In this document: positions 40,680 to 49,572 of the stretch, one piece after another | How positions within the stretch are numbered: position 1 is the first letter of the stretch | Layout: the number at the start of each line of letters is the position of its first letter | Assembly: GCF_000213055.1 (NCBI RefSeq) | Contig: NZ_CM001165.1 | Coordinates: 2,441,445 to 2,505,444, forward strand | Reading direction: 5' to 3' | Length of the DNA stretch: 64,000 bases | From: Streptomyces sp. Tu6071 | GTDB taxonomy: Bacteria > Actinomycetota > Actinomycetes > Streptomycetales > Streptomycetaceae | Position numbers and translations under genes: made by a program | The notes under the pieces: generated by a model | What the model saw: the letters and a program-made list of their open reading frames with translations, nothing else | Told to the model about the DNA's origin: nothing | Database searches by the model: none

Positions 40680-42062
40680 TCAGTTCTTGGGGTAGGGCCA
40701 GGGGTTGGGCAGGCAGGTGATGCCGTCGTGGTCGAGGAATTTCGTCTGCTGCTGCATGACCGGCGCGAGCTGTCCGTCCTGGGTGCAGCTCACGTGGTTG
40801 TGCCCGAGCCGGTGGCCGACCTCGTGGTTGATGAGCATCTGCCGGTACGGGTGGATCGCGTCGCCGTACGTCGTCGAGCCCTGCGCCCAGCGGTAGGCGT
40901 TGATCATGACGCGGGGGGTCGCCGCGGAGTCGCACGAGACGTTGTCGACGGTCGTGTCGAGCCCGGACTTGGCGCACCAGTCGGCGGTCGTCCCCGGGCT
41001 CGCGAGGGTCACGACGAAATCGGGCTGCCCCTCGGAGATCCGCTGGAAGGCGCGCTGGCGCTGGTGGGCCCAGCTCCGGTCGTCGTTGAGGGTCTTCTGC
41101 ACGGCGTCGGCGAAGAGCTGCCCGTCGAGCTTGAGGCCGTCCTCGACGTCGACGCGGTAGCTCAGCAGTCGCGCGCCCTGGCGCGGGGCCCGCGCGCTGC
41201 CCGGGACGGTCGTGAAGGTCCCGGGCCCCTTGGCGTCGGCGGCGAGCGGGTACGTGCGGCCCATCAGCTCGTCGTACGTGGGCGGGGCGGAGGGCGAGGG
41301 GCGCTCGCTGGGCACGGACCGCTTGGCGTCCACGGAGGGCGGCGCGGCCTGCGTCTTCGCGTCGAGCGACGTCGCGCCGTCGTGGTGCTGCCCGGAGACG
41401 GCGACCGCGAGGCCGAGCGTGAGCGCGGCGGCGCAGGCCCCGGCGAGGAGCCGCCCCTTGTGCCCGCCGCGACCGGCCCCGGCGGTGCGCGCGGGGCCGT
41501 CGCCCTCCCCGTCCCCGCCGTCGCCGTCCCCGGCCTTCGCGCCCTCCGCGTCCGGGGTGGCGGCGCCGGGGGGCGGCGGGGTCCTGGTACGGGGCGTGAA
41601 GAGGTCGACGTCGTCCTCGTCGTCCGTGCCGGGCCGCGCGCCCTCGGCGCGGGCGGGGGCGGCGGGCGTCGCGGGGGCGCCGAAGGGCCGGTCGAAGGCG
41701 TCGAGGTAGTCGCGCCGGGGTCCGTCGTCCGGCGCGTCCTCTCGCTCCCCGCCGCCGAGCAGTCCCTCGCTCACGCCGGGCCGCGCGGGCTCGGCGGCCT
41801 CGGGGTGCGGGCCGCGCACGTGGGGTGCGGGGGTGCGGGCGGGGGGCAGCGGCTGGCGGAACTCCGGCCCCTCGGCCGCCGCGCGCGGCGCGGGTGGCTG
41901 GGCGCGCGGCGCGGGGGCGTCCTGAGGGCGCGGCGCCGCGCCCGGGGCGCCCTGGGCCGGGACCTCGCGGGCTCTCGCGCGGGCGGCATCGGGGGACGGC
42001 GGGGCGGAGGCCGCGCCCGGCGTACGGTCCTGCGGGTTCGGCGGACGGCGGTGTCGTCCCAC
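40680..42062 (-). CDS. DUF3152 membrane-anchored zincin-like protein
   Basis: The 460-aa protein has a Pro/Ala-rich cytoplasmic N-terminal half, one TM helix (LLAGACAAALTLGLAVAVSG), and an extracellular DUF3152 domain with INHEVGHRLGHNHVSC. This HExxHxxGHxxH pattern matches the metzincin zinc site, so proteolytic activity is plausible though unproven for the family. The GTG at 42062 (start MGRHRRPPNP) is chosen because GAGGGACCGC precedes it and relatives start alike; open frame continues upstream without conservation. In mycobacteria the DUF3152 gene is next to moeZ (from memory); here the transporter and polysaccharide-like genes separate them. Confidence 0.85.
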   Translation of the reverse strand: MGRHRRPPNPQDRTPGAASAPPSPDAARARAREVPAQGAPGAAPRPQDAPAPRAQPPAPRAAAEGPEFRQPLPPARTPAPHVRGPHPEAAEPARPGVSEGLLGGGEREDAPDDGPRRDYLDAFDRPFGAPATPAAPARAEGARPGTDDEDDVDLFTPRTRTPPPPGAATPDAEGAKAGDGDGGDGEGDGPARTAGAGRGGHKGRLLAGACAAALTLGLAVAVSGQHHDGATSLDAKTQAAPPSVDAKRSVPSERPSPSAPPTYDELMGRTYPLAADAKGPGTFTTVPGSARAPRQGARLLSYRVDVEDGLKLDGQLFADAVQKTLNDDRSWAHQRQRAFQRISEGQPDFVVTLASPGTTADWCAKSGLDTTVDNVSCDSAATPRVMINAYRWAQGSTTYGDAIHPYRQMLINHEVGHRLGHNHVSCTQDGQLAPVMQQQTKFLDHDGITCLPNPWPYPKN

Positions 42063-42096
42063 GCGGTCCCTCGGCTTCCTGTCTCGCGCTGTCGTC

Positions 42097-42138
42097 TCGC
42101 TGTGTTCCGGTCGCTGTGTTCCGGTCGCTGTGTTCCGG
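42097..42138. repeat. 14-bp tandem repeat, 3 exact copies
   Basis: TCGCTGTGTTCCGG occurs three times without change just upstream of the DUF3152 start. The 377-bp gap 42063-42439 otherwise holds C/G-rich simple sequence with short GTTCCGG and CCGTACG motifs and no supported gene. Confidence 0.9.
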
Positions 42139-42439
42139 ACCCGGGCGTCCCGGGCCCCGGTGCTCCGGGCCGGTGGCGTTCCGGTTCCGGCATCGGCGCC
42201 CGGCCCCGGCGTCGCCGCCCGGCGTTCCGTACCCGGCCTGCGGCCCCTTCGCGGAGCGCGCCCCTCCCCGCAACCTACGCGCTCGCCCCGGGCGGCGTCC
42301 GCGCCGTACGAGGCAGTGTGCGCGCGGCACGGGGGCAGGGTCCGCGCCGCTCGGGGCAACGTAGCCGCCGCACGGGGCGAAGTCGCCGTATTCGCGGAAA
42401 GCGGCCCCTACCGGGCAGGGAGCACGCTACCCGCCGTTC

Positions 42440-43396
42440 TCAGTCGTCCCGCCCGTTCCGTCTCACGTGCGTACGGATCGCGTCCGCGACGGTCTCGGGG
42501 TATTCCATCATCGCGACGTGGCCCGCCTCGGGCAGGGTCAGCAGCCGGGAATCACGGAACGACCTGGCCGCCTTGCGGGCCATGCGGTACGAGACGAGCT
42601 GGTCACGGGCGCCGTAGACGAGGAGCGTGGGCGCGAGGACGCGTTCGGCCTGGCGCCACAGATTGTGCTGCCCGCCGAGCGTGTACGCGTTGACGATCGC
42701 GCGCGCGGAGCGGGTCATCGCGTCCCAGAAGTACGGGAGCGTCAGGCGCCGTTCCATCTCGGCGACCGCCTGCCGGAACCCGGCCTCGTCGACGCGCCGG
42801 GGATCGCCGTAGCAGAGCGCGAGCACGCCGCGCACCCGGTCCTCGGCGGTCCAGTCCCGCGAGATGCGGTGGAAGAGCGCGGTGACGCCGGGGACGGCGA
42901 GCAGCCCGGTGGGCACGGCGCTGCGCTGCACCCGTATCTCCGGGAGGGCGGGCGAGACGAGCGTGAGGGTGCGGACGAGGTCGGGGCGCGCGGCGGCCAC
43001 TCGGGTGACGATGGCGCCGCCCATCGAGTTGCCGACGAGGTGCACGGGGCCGCGCCCGCGCGCCTCCAGGAGCGCGACGACGGAGCGGGCCTGCGCCGAG
43101 ATGCCGTAGTCGCCGTCGTCGGGCGGCGGGGAGTCCCCGAAACCCGGCAGGTCGAGCGCCTCGCCCTCCAGGTCCTCGCGCAGCAGCCGCAGCAGCGCGG
43201 ACCAGTTGAGCGAGGAGCCGCCGAGCCCGTGCACGTACAGGGCCGGGGGCAGTCCCTCGCGCGGGGGCGGCACGGAGCGCACGGCGAGCGTGCGGCCCGG
43301 CAGGTGGCGGGTGCGCAGCTCCTCGCCCGGGGCGACAGGGACGGGGCTCACCCGGGGTTCGGCGGCGGCGGGCAGGGAAGACGGTTCCGGGGACAC
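42440..43396 (-). CDS. Alpha/beta hydrolase (cytosolic, epoxide-hydrolase-like fold)
   Basis: The 318-aa protein (GTG start) shows VHGLGGSSLNWSALLRLL (oxyanion HG), the nucleophile elbow VGNSMGGAIVTRVAA, VYGARDQLVSYRMA (acid aspartate) and LPEAGHVAMMEYPE (histidine), a complete Ser-Asp-His triad. No signal peptide. It runs divergently from the small acidic protein gene. Substrate unknown; an esterase or a meta-cleavage-type hydrolase are both possible. Confidence 0.88.
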   Translation of the reverse strand: MSPEPSSLPAAAEPRVSPVPVAPGEELRTRHLPGRTLAVRSVPPPREGLPPALYVHGLGGSSLNWSALLRLLREDLEGEALDLPGFGDSPPPDDGDYGISAQARSVVALLEARGRGPVHLVGNSMGGAIVTRVAAARPDLVRTLTLVSPALPEIRVQRSAVPTGLLAVPGVTALFHRISRDWTAEDRVRGVLALCYGDPRRVDEAGFRQAVAEMERRLTLPYFWDAMTRSARAIVNAYTLGGQHNLWRQAERVLAPTLLVYGARDQLVSYRMARKAARSFRDSRLLTLPEAGHVAMMEYPETVADAIRTHVRRNGRDD

Positions 43397-43544
43397 GCGG
43401 CCATGTTACGAGAGGGTCACGCGCGGGGAGCCTGTGCGGGCGGTCACACCGGGGTACGGAGGCGACGTACCCTGACAAACAGGACGAGGGCCGCGGTCCG
43501 TGCTCCGTCCGCTCCGTGTCACCCGGGCCCGAAAGGCGAGTGCC

Positions 43545-43727
43545 ATGACGATCGATCCGCAGGAACCGCGAGCCGAGGAGCCTCCGGCGGACCCGGAGGA
43601 GCCCGAGACCTTCGAGGGCGAGGAGGAGCACCCCTCGCTGGAGCGCAAGGACCACGAGGCGGTGGACGAGGCGGACCACGCGGAGCAGGAACTCGTCGTC
43701 GAGGAGGACGAGGAGGAGTACCGCTGA
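43545..43727 (+). CDS. Small highly acidic protein
   Basis: The 60-aa ORF starts MTIDPQEPRAEEPPADPEEP and ends HAEQELVVEEDEEEYR; about half of its residues are Glu or Asp. GAAAGGCGAG precedes the ATG. It has no known domain and is probably disordered; the composition could fit binding of a basic partner, but nothing shows which. It stands alone between two divergent/tandem genes. Confidence 0.65.
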   Translation: MTIDPQEPRAEEPPADPEEPETFEGEEEHPSLERKDHEAVDEADHAEQELVVEEDEEEYR

Positions 43728-43830
43728 CCGCCCGGCGCGACCGCCCGCGCCCGCTCCGGCGGCACCGCGTCGGCGCCCCCGGGCGGGCCCCGTACCGCCG
43801 TACCTCCGCCAAACCCGTCTCTATCGTCCC

Positions 43831-43862
43831 GACACGGCCGTGACCAGCACAAAGCCCGTGTC
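43831..43862. promoter_or_regulatory. Inverted repeat upstream of the TetR gene (possible operator)
   Basis: GACACGG, 18 bp, CCGTGTC: perfect 7-bp arms about 105 bp before the TetR start. A -10-like TACGAT lies at 43911-43916. Autorepression by the TetR protein would be normal for the family, but the spacing is wider than usual. Confidence 0.35.
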
Positions 43863-43966
43863 CGCCTGGTGAAAAGCTGCCGCAGGGCGCGCACAGGGCG
43901 GTTACCGAAAAGTACGATGGCGGGCGCGGGCACCGTTCCGTGAAGGCAACGAACCTGGGAGGCGGC

Positions 43967-44617
43967 GTGAGCGCCATCGAGCAGACAGAGGCAGCGCGCC
44001 CGAGGGGCACCCGGCTGCCGCGCCGCGCGCGCCGGAACCAGCTCCTCGGCGCGGCGCAGGAGGTCTTCGTCGCGCAGGGCTACCACGCGGCGGCGATGGA
44101 CGACATCGCCGAGCGCGCCGGGGTGAGCAAGCCGGTCCTCTACCAGCACTTCCCCGGGAAGCTCGACCTGTACCTCGCGCTGCTCGACCAGCACTGCGAG
44201 GCGTTGCTCCAGGCGGTGCGCGCGGCGCTCGCCTCGACGACGGACAACAAGCAGCGCGTGCAGGCGACGATGGACGCCTACTTCGGCTACGTCGAGGACG
44301 ACGGCGGCGCCTTCCGGCTCGTCTTCGAGTCGGACCTGACCAACGAGCCCGCGGTGCGCGAGCGCGTGGACCGGGTAACGGCGCAGTGCGCGGAGGCGAT
44401 CTGCGACGTCATCGCGGAGGACACGGGCCTCTCGCGCGACGAGTCGATGCTGCTCGCCTCCGGGCTCGGCGGCCTCGCGCAGGTCGTGGCCCGCTCCTGG
44501 CTGCACAGCGACCGCAGCGTGCCGCGCGACACGGCGGTCCAGTTGCTCGCCTCGCTCGCCTGGCGCGGCATCGCGGGCTTCCCGCTGTACGGGAGCGAGC
44601 AGGCGCAGGGCGACTGA
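43967..44617 (+). CDS. TetR-family transcriptional regulator
   Basis: The 216-aa protein has an N-terminal TetR helix-turn-helix: RRNQLLGAAQEVFVAQGYHA, then MDDIAERAGVSKPVLYQHFP and GKLDLYLALLDQH. The C-terminal ligand domain is all-helical, with no recognisable ligand. The GTG at 43967 follows GGGAGGC. It is conserved beside the DUF3107 gene in actinobacteria, including mycobacteria (from memory), so it belongs to the core block. Confidence 0.93.
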   Translation: MSAIEQTEAARPRGTRLPRRARRNQLLGAAQEVFVAQGYHAAAMDDIAERAGVSKPVLYQHFPGKLDLYLALLDQHCEALLQAVRAALASTTDNKQRVQATMDAYFGYVEDDGGAFRLVFESDLTNEPAVRERVDRVTAQCAEAICDVIAEDTGLSRDESMLLASGLGGLAQVVARSWLHSDRSVPRDTAVQLLASLAWRGIAGFPLYGSEQAQGD

Positions 44618-44642
44618 GGCGGGCACCCGGCGACCGGGCGGC

Positions 44643-44662
44643 GCGGGCACGGCGGTGCCCGC
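44643..44662 (+). terminator. Short hairpin after the TetR gene
   Basis: GCGGGCAC-GGCG-GTGCCCGC, perfect 8-bp arms and 4-base loop, 26 bp after the stop. No U-tract. Confidence 0.55.
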
Positions 44663-44799
44663 CCCGTACGGCGCCGCCTCGCGCGTGTTCGCTCAGGGCG
44701 TGCCGGGCTCCGCTCAGCGGGGTCCCCTCGCCGGGCTAATGTGGGGCGCGTACGGCGCGCTGTGTCGCGCACATCGGTGACCGTCGGAGGGACATAGCC

Positions 44800-45027
44800 G
44801 TGGAGGTCAAGATCGGGGTGCAGCACGCGCCGCGCGAGATCGTTGTCGAGAGCGGGCAGAGCGCCGACGAGGTCGAGAAGGCCGTGGCCGACGCGCTCGG
44901 GGGCACGTCCCCGCTGCTGAGCCTGGAGGACGACAAGGGCCGCAAGATCCTCGTCCCCGCCGCGAAGCTCGCGTACGTGGAGATCGGCGAGTCCGCTCCC
45001 CGCAAGGTCGGCTTCGGCGTGGCCTGA
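44800..45027 (+). CDS. DUF3107 small protein
   Basis: The 75-aa protein (GTG start after CGGAGGGAC) matches the DUF3107 family: MEVKIGVQHAPREIVVESGQ, SADEVEKAVADAL and GRKILVPAAKLAYVEIGE. It is a compact beta-alpha-beta fold, conserved across actinobacteria next to the TetR gene and the ferritin-like/helicase pair; the function is unknown. A strong terminator follows. Confidence 0.92.
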   Translation: MEVKIGVQHAPREIVVESGQSADEVEKAVADALGGTSPLLSLEDDKGRKILVPAAKLAYVEIGESAPRKVGFGVA

Positions 45028-45058
45028 GCCCGCGCCGCCCGGCCGTCCGGGCGCCGAG

Positions 45059-45089
45059 GAGGCGGTCCCCGCGGGGGGCCGCCTCTTTT
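45059..45089 (+). terminator. Intrinsic terminator after DUF3107
   Basis: GAGGCGG-TCCCCGCGGGGGG-CCGCCTC, then TTTT. Stem followed by a U-tract 31 bp after the stop. Confidence 0.85.
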
Positions 45090-45227
45090 CGTGCGCGCGG
45101 GCCGGGCGGTCTCCGCCCGCCGGGCGACCTCCCGAACCCGCGTTCACCGGCGACCGGCGGGGTTGTGGCGGCGGGGCGGGGGTAGGACGGCTTCGACCGA
45201 ATTGACCGTCGATGCCGGGAGGACCGC

Positions 45228-45503
45228 ATGATCGTGGAAGCGCTGGGGGCCGCCGTGCTCGGTCTCGTGCTCGCCGCCGTGGCCCTGCGCCGGTTGCCGG
45301 GGCGGCTGCCGCACCAGGCGCTGGTGTACGCGACGGGCGGGGTGGGCGGGCTCTTCGGCGCCTTCGTGGCGCACAGCTCCCTCGGCCCCGGCCACCGGCC
45401 GCTGAGCCTCCTCGCGGCGACCGCCGTCACGGCGGCGCTGCTCTCGCTGCTGCCCCGGCCCGAGAGCTTCCCGGAACGACCGCGCGAGCGCGTCACCGCC
45501 TGA
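45228..45503 (+). CDS. Small membrane protein, three predicted helices
   Basis: The 91-aa protein starts MIVEALGAAVLGLVLAAVAL and has three hydrophobic stretches (residues 3-20, about 31-48 and 60-76) and a basic tail. GGGAGGACCGC precedes the ATG. No family recognised. It stands alone, followed by a convergent ferritin-like gene. Confidence 0.7.
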   Translation: MIVEALGAAVLGLVLAAVALRRLPGRLPHQALVYATGGVGGLFGAFVAHSSLGPGHRPLSLLAATAVTAALLSLLPRPESFPERPRERVTA

Positions 45504-45685
45504 GCGGCACCCGCCGCCGGGGCGCGTACGAGCCGCCGCCCCCGTACGGGCTCCCCCGTGCCGCCGGAAAATGGCCGGAAACCGTCAGCGGGCGAAGCCG
45601 TCGGGCCCCGCCCCGAGTCCCGCCGTCCCGGCGCGTCGCTCCGGCACCCGGTCCCGACGCCGCCCCGTCGGCCGGGCGGCCGGGC

Positions 45686-46402
45686 TCAGGAGGCCAGGCC
45701 CAGCGCCGCCATCCGCTTCGTGTGCGCCTCCGTGATCCGCGAGAACATCCGGCCCACCTCCGCGAGGTCGAAGCCGTCCGCCAGCCCGCCGACGAGCATC
45801 GTCGAGAGGGCGTCGCGGTCCGCCACGACCCGCTGCGCCTGCGAGAGGGCCTCGCCCATCAGGCGCCGCGCCCACAGCGCGAGGCGGCCCCCGACGCGCG
45901 GGTCCGCCTCGATCGCGGCGCGCACCTTCTCGACGGCGAAGTCCGCGTGCCCCGTGTCGGCGAGGACGGTGAGGACGAGGTCCTTCGTGTCCGTGTCGAG
46001 GCGCACCGCGACCTCGCGGTAGAAGTCGCTCGCGATCGAGTCGCCCACGTACGCCTTGACCAGCCCCTCCAGCCAGTCCGAGGGCGCCGTCTGCTGGTGG
46101 AAGGCGTCGAGCGCGGTCGCGAAGGGCTGCATCGCCTCGGCGGGCTCGGCGTCGATCTCGGTGAGCCGGTCGCGCAGCTTCTCGAAGTGGTGGAACTCGG
46201 CGGAGGCCATCTTGGCCAGCTCCGCCTTGTCCTTGAGGCCCGGGGCGAGCTTGGCGTCCTCGGCGAGGCGCTCGAAGGCGGCCAGCTCGCCGTAGGCGAG
46301 GGCGCCGAGGAGGTCGACGACCGCGTCCCTGTAGTGCGGCTCGGCGGAGCTCGCGGCCCAGTCGCGGGCGGTGGTCGCGGCGGCGGTGTCTGACGTCTCC
46401 AT
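45686..46402 (-). CDS. Ferritin-like fold protein
   Basis: The 238-aa all-helical protein has ferritin-like metal-ligand signatures: ALAYGELAAFERLAEDA (helix 1 glutamate), SAEFHHFEKLRDRL (ExxH type), YVGDSIASDFYREVA and DTGHADFAVEKVRAA. The arrangement resembles MiaE-like di-iron proteins, but no activity is known for this actinobacterial family. Its head-to-head neighbour is a DEAD-box helicase gene, a pair conserved in mycobacteria (from memory). Confidence 0.82.
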   Translation of the reverse strand: METSDTAAATTARDWAASSAEPHYRDAVVDLLGALAYGELAAFERLAEDAKLAPGLKDKAELAKMASAEFHHFEKLRDRLTEIDAEPAEAMQPFATALDAFHQQTAPSDWLEGLVKAYVGDSIASDFYREVAVRLDTDTKDLVLTVLADTGHADFAVEKVRAAIEADPRVGGRLALWARRLMGEALSQAQRVVADRDALSTMLVGGLADGFDLAEVGRMFSRITEAHTKRMAALGLAS

Positions 46403-46790
46403 GACCGCACAATAGCCCGCGCCGGGGACCGCGCACCCGTGCGGCCGACAGGTGTGATGACCACTACGTGTGGCCTTGAACCGACACGCCTGCGGGCTTT
46501 GGGGGTATGGTGGTAAAGGAGCCCGCCGAATATGTCCATGTGTTCAGCGGGTGTACCGAGGATGCCCGGTCGGTGGCCCGATCGGCTCCGACCCGACAGC
46601 CCTCCCGGCCGCCCGCGCGTTTCGCGCGTACGGCTTCCGAGGGGCCCTCAGCGGTATGAGCGCTGTGAGCGTGGGCAGAGGTCCCGCGACGCGACCCGGC
46701 CGGCCCGTCCCCGTTACAGCGGCCGGCGGTCCGCGGCACGGTCAAGACCCCTCATGTTCCCTCGTACCGCCTTAACGAAGAGGCAACATC
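46403..46790. promoter_or_regulatory. Divergent 388-bp region with long leader of the DEAD-box helicase
   Basis: No gene is supported. It must hold the promoters of the ferritin-like gene and the helicase. A TATGGT at 46506-46511 could be a -10 box for the helicase, which would give a leader of about 270 nt, but no well-spaced -35 is visible. Palindromes of GGCCGG type occur at 46698-46726. Long leaders are usual for stress-induced RNA helicases. Confidence 0.4.
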
Positions 46791-48503
46791 CTGACTACGC
46801 AGACTTTTCGGGACCTGGGGATTCTCCCCGAGACGGCCGAGGCGCTGGAAGCCGTCGGCATCGTCTCCCCCTTTCCCATCCAGTCACTGACCCTGCCCGT
46901 CGCCCTGTCCGGCTCCGATGTGATCGGCCAGGCCAAGACCGGGACCGGCAAGACGCTCGGCTTCGGCCTCCCGCTCCTGGAGCGGGTGACCGTCGCCGCC
47001 GACGTCGAGGCCGGCCGCGCGACCCCGGACAAGCTCAGCGAGGCGCCGCAGGCCCTCGTCGTCGTGCCCACCCGCGAGCTGTGCACGCAGGTGACCAACG
47101 ACCTCCAGACCGCCGGCAAGGTGCGCGACGTCCGCGTCCTCGCCATATACGGGGGCCGTGCCTACGAGCCGCAGGTCGAGGCGCTCAAGAAGGGCGTCGA
47201 CGTCGTCGTCGGCACCCCGGGCCGTCTCCTCGACCTCGCCGGTCAGCGCAAGCTCGACCTCAGCAAGGTGCGGGCCCTCGTGCTCGACGAGGCCGACGAG
47301 ATGCTCGACCTCGGCTTCCTGCCCGACGTCGAGAAGATCGTCGCCATGCTGCCCGTGAAGCGGCAGACGATGCTCTTCTCGGCGACGATGCCGGGCGCCG
47401 TCGTCTCCCTCGCGCGCCGCTACATGTCGCAGCCCACGCACATCAACGCGACCTCGCCCGACGACGAGGGCGCCACCGTCGCCAACACCGAGCAGCACGT
47501 CTTCCGCGCGCACTCGATGGACAAGCCCGAGATGGTCGCGCGCATCCTCCAGGCCGAGGGCCGCGGGCTCGTGATGATCTTCTGCCGGACCAAGCGCACG
47601 GCCGCCGACATCTCCGAGCAGCTCCAGCGCCGCGGCTTCGCCGCCGGGGCGGTGCACGGCGACCTCGGCCAGGGCGCGCGCGAGCAGGCCCTGCGGGCCT
47701 TCCGCAACGGCAAGGTCGACGTGCTCGTGTGCACCGACGTCGCCGCGCGCGGCATCGACGTCGAGGGCGTCACGCACGTCATCAACTACCAGACGCCCGA
47801 GGACGAGAAGACCTACCTGCACCGCATCGGCCGTACGGGTCGCGCGGGCCGCTCCGGTACGGCCGTCACGCTCGTCGACTGGGACGACATCCCGCGCTGG
47901 CAGCTCATCAACAAGGCGCTCGGCCTCGGCTTCCCCGACCCCGCCGAGACGTACTCGACCTCGCCGCACCTCTTCGAGGAACTGAGGATCCCGGCGGGCA
48001 CGAAGGGTGTCCTGCCGCGCAGCGAGCGCACCCGCGCGGGCCTGGACGCCGAGCAGGTCGAGGACCTGGGCGAGACGGGCGGTCGCGGCAAGCGCGGTGC
48101 CGCCCCGGCCGGTGGTCGCGGCGGCACCCGTACGGAGGACCCCAAAAACTCCCGTCCGCAGGAGAAGGCCGCCGAGGAGCGCGAGCCCCGCGCCCCGCGC
48201 CGCCGTCGTCGCACCCGCAACGGCGAGCCGGTCACGGCTGCCACGGGCGAGCAGGGCGCCGAGGCGCCCGCGGCCGGTGACGGCGCCGACGACGCGCCGC
48301 GCAAGCCGCGCCGCCGCCGTACCCGCTCCGCCGCCACCGCCGTCGCCCGCTCGGGTGCCGAGGTGCCGGAGCAGAAGCGGACGGCCGAGCCGGTCGCGAC
48401 CGCGGCTGCCCCGGCGGAGTCCGGTGAGGGCACGGGCGCCGCGCGCAAGCCGCGCCGCCGCACGCGTACGCGCCGCCCCGCGGCCGAGACCGCCGAGGAC
48501 TGA
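46791..48503 (+). CDS. DEAD-box RNA helicase, apparently CTG-initiated
   Basis: The 570-aa helicase has the Q motif (FRDLG, SPFPIQSLTLPVALSGSDVI), AKTGTGKT, PTRELC, GTPGRLLDL, DEADEML, SAT, the C-terminal ARGID and HRIGRTGRAG, and a basic tail rich in RRRRTR repeats for RNA binding. Relatives start (L/M)TTQTFRDLG; here that codon is CTG at 46791, preceded by AAGAGG with 7-bp spacing. An in-frame stop lies at 46773-46775, and no ATG, GTG or TTG occurs in between. The first in-frame alternative (GTG before IGQAKTG) would lose the Q motif. It is the RhlE-type helicase of the conserved block. Confidence 0.9.
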   Translation: MTTQTFRDLGILPETAEALEAVGIVSPFPIQSLTLPVALSGSDVIGQAKTGTGKTLGFGLPLLERVTVAADVEAGRATPDKLSEAPQALVVVPTRELCTQVTNDLQTAGKVRDVRVLAIYGGRAYEPQVEALKKGVDVVVGTPGRLLDLAGQRKLDLSKVRALVLDEADEMLDLGFLPDVEKIVAMLPVKRQTMLFSATMPGAVVSLARRYMSQPTHINATSPDDEGATVANTEQHVFRAHSMDKPEMVARILQAEGRGLVMIFCRTKRTAADISEQLQRRGFAAGAVHGDLGQGAREQALRAFRNGKVDVLVCTDVAARGIDVEGVTHVINYQTPEDEKTYLHRIGRTGRAGRSGTAVTLVDWDDIPRWQLINKALGLGFPDPAETYSTSPHLFEELRIPAGTKGVLPRSERTRAGLDAEQVEDLGETGGRGKRGAAPAGGRGGTRTEDPKNSRPQEKAAEEREPRAPRRRRRTRNGEPVTAATGEQGAEAPAAGDGADDAPRKPRRRRTRSAATAVARSGAEVPEQKRTAEPVATAAAPAESGEGTGAARKPRRRTRTRRPAAETAED

Positions 48504-48547
48504 CGGTGCCGACCGGGAGACCGGTCGACGGCTGAACCCGCGTTGCC

Positions 48548-48579
48548 GACCCCGGGACCTGCGACAAGGTCCCGGGGTC
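48548..48579 (+). terminator. Terminator after the DEAD-box helicase
   Basis: GACCCCGGGACC-TGCGACAA-GGTCCCGGGGTC: perfect 12-bp stem, 45 bp after the stop, without a U-tract. Confidence 0.8.
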
Positions 48580-48655
48580 GCGCGCTGTCCACGCCCCCGC
48601 GCCCCTCGCGGGCGGGCCCGCGACAAGCCCCGCGCGGCCCGCTAGCCTCCGTCTC

Positions 48656-49516
48656 ATGAGCAGGCCGCCCACCTTCGTCCCCCCGCCCGGCACCGACCGC
48701 CTCACGGTCCCGACCGCGCGCGGGGAGTTCGCCGCGCTCGCGAGCGGCGACGCGCGGGCACCCGTGGCGCTGCTGCTGCCCGGCTTCACGGGGAGCAAGG
48801 AGGACTTCCTGCCGCTCCTGCCCGCGCTCGGCGCCGGGGGCTACCGCGTCGTCTCCGTCGACGGCAGGGGGCAGTACGAGACCGAGGGTCCCGAGTCGCC
48901 CGAGGCGTACGCGCCCGAGGAGCTCGCCGCCGACGTGCGCGCGCTCGCGCGGGCGCTCGGCGGGCGCGCCCACCTGCTCGGGCACTCGCTCGGCGGGCTC
49001 ATCTCGCGCGCCGCCGTCATCGCCGAGCCCGCCCTCTTCGTGAGCCTCACGATCATGTCCGCCGGGCCCGCGGCGACCTCCCAGGGGCAGATCGAGAAGC
49101 TCGCGCTGCTCTCGCAGGCGCTCGGCGCGATGGAGAAGGGCGCCGTGTGGGAGGCCATGGCGGCGCTGGAGTCCCCCGAGGCCGCCGAGGCCGCCGCGCG
49201 CCCGGCCACCGAGCGGGACCGCCGGCTGCGGGAGCGGTGGCTCCGTACCCGTACCGTGCAACTCCTCACCACCGGGAAGCAGTTGGCGACCGAGCCGGAC
49301 CGGGTCGAGGAGCTGGCCGCGAGCGGGGTGCCGGTGCACGTCGTGTCGGGCGAGAGCGACGACACGTGGCCGGTCGAGTGGCTGGACGCGATGGCGCTGC
49401 GGCTCGGGGCGCCGAGGACCCGGGTCGCGGGCGCGGGGCACTCCCCCAACACGGACCGCCCGAAGGAGACGGCGGAGGCCCTGCTCGCCTTCTGGGACGC
49501 GCACCCGGCGGAGTGA
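48656..49516 (+). CDS. Alpha/beta hydrolase
   Basis: The 286-aa protein has LLLPGFTGSKEDFLPLLPAL (oxyanion), VDGRGQYETEG, the nucleophile elbow LLGHSLGGLISRAAV, an acid-residue region VVSGESDDTWPVEW and GAGHSPNTDRP (histidine). It is a cytosolic esterase/lipase-like hydrolase of unknown substrate. It lies downstream of the helicase terminator with its own start, and converges on the NYN gene. Confidence 0.88.
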   Translation: MSRPPTFVPPPGTDRLTVPTARGEFAALASGDARAPVALLLPGFTGSKEDFLPLLPALGAGGYRVVSVDGRGQYETEGPESPEAYAPEELAADVRALARALGGRAHLLGHSLGGLISRAAVIAEPALFVSLTIMSAGPAATSQGQIEKLALLSQALGAMEKGAVWEAMAALESPEAAEAAARPATERDRRLRERWLRTRTVQLLTTGKQLATEPDRVEELAASGVPVHVVSGESDDTWPVEWLDAMALRLGAPRTRVAGAGHSPNTDRPKETAEALLAFWDAHPAE

Positions 49517-49572
49517 GGACCCGGGCCCCGGGGGGGTGAGGCCGCGGCCCCGGAGCGCCGCGGCCCCGCCCC

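Noticed and set aside
46506..46511. TATGGT as a certain -10 box for the DEAD-box helicase
   Set aside because: TTGAAC lies upstream but with about 24 bp spacing, too long for a standard promoter; kept only as a possibility in the region entry.
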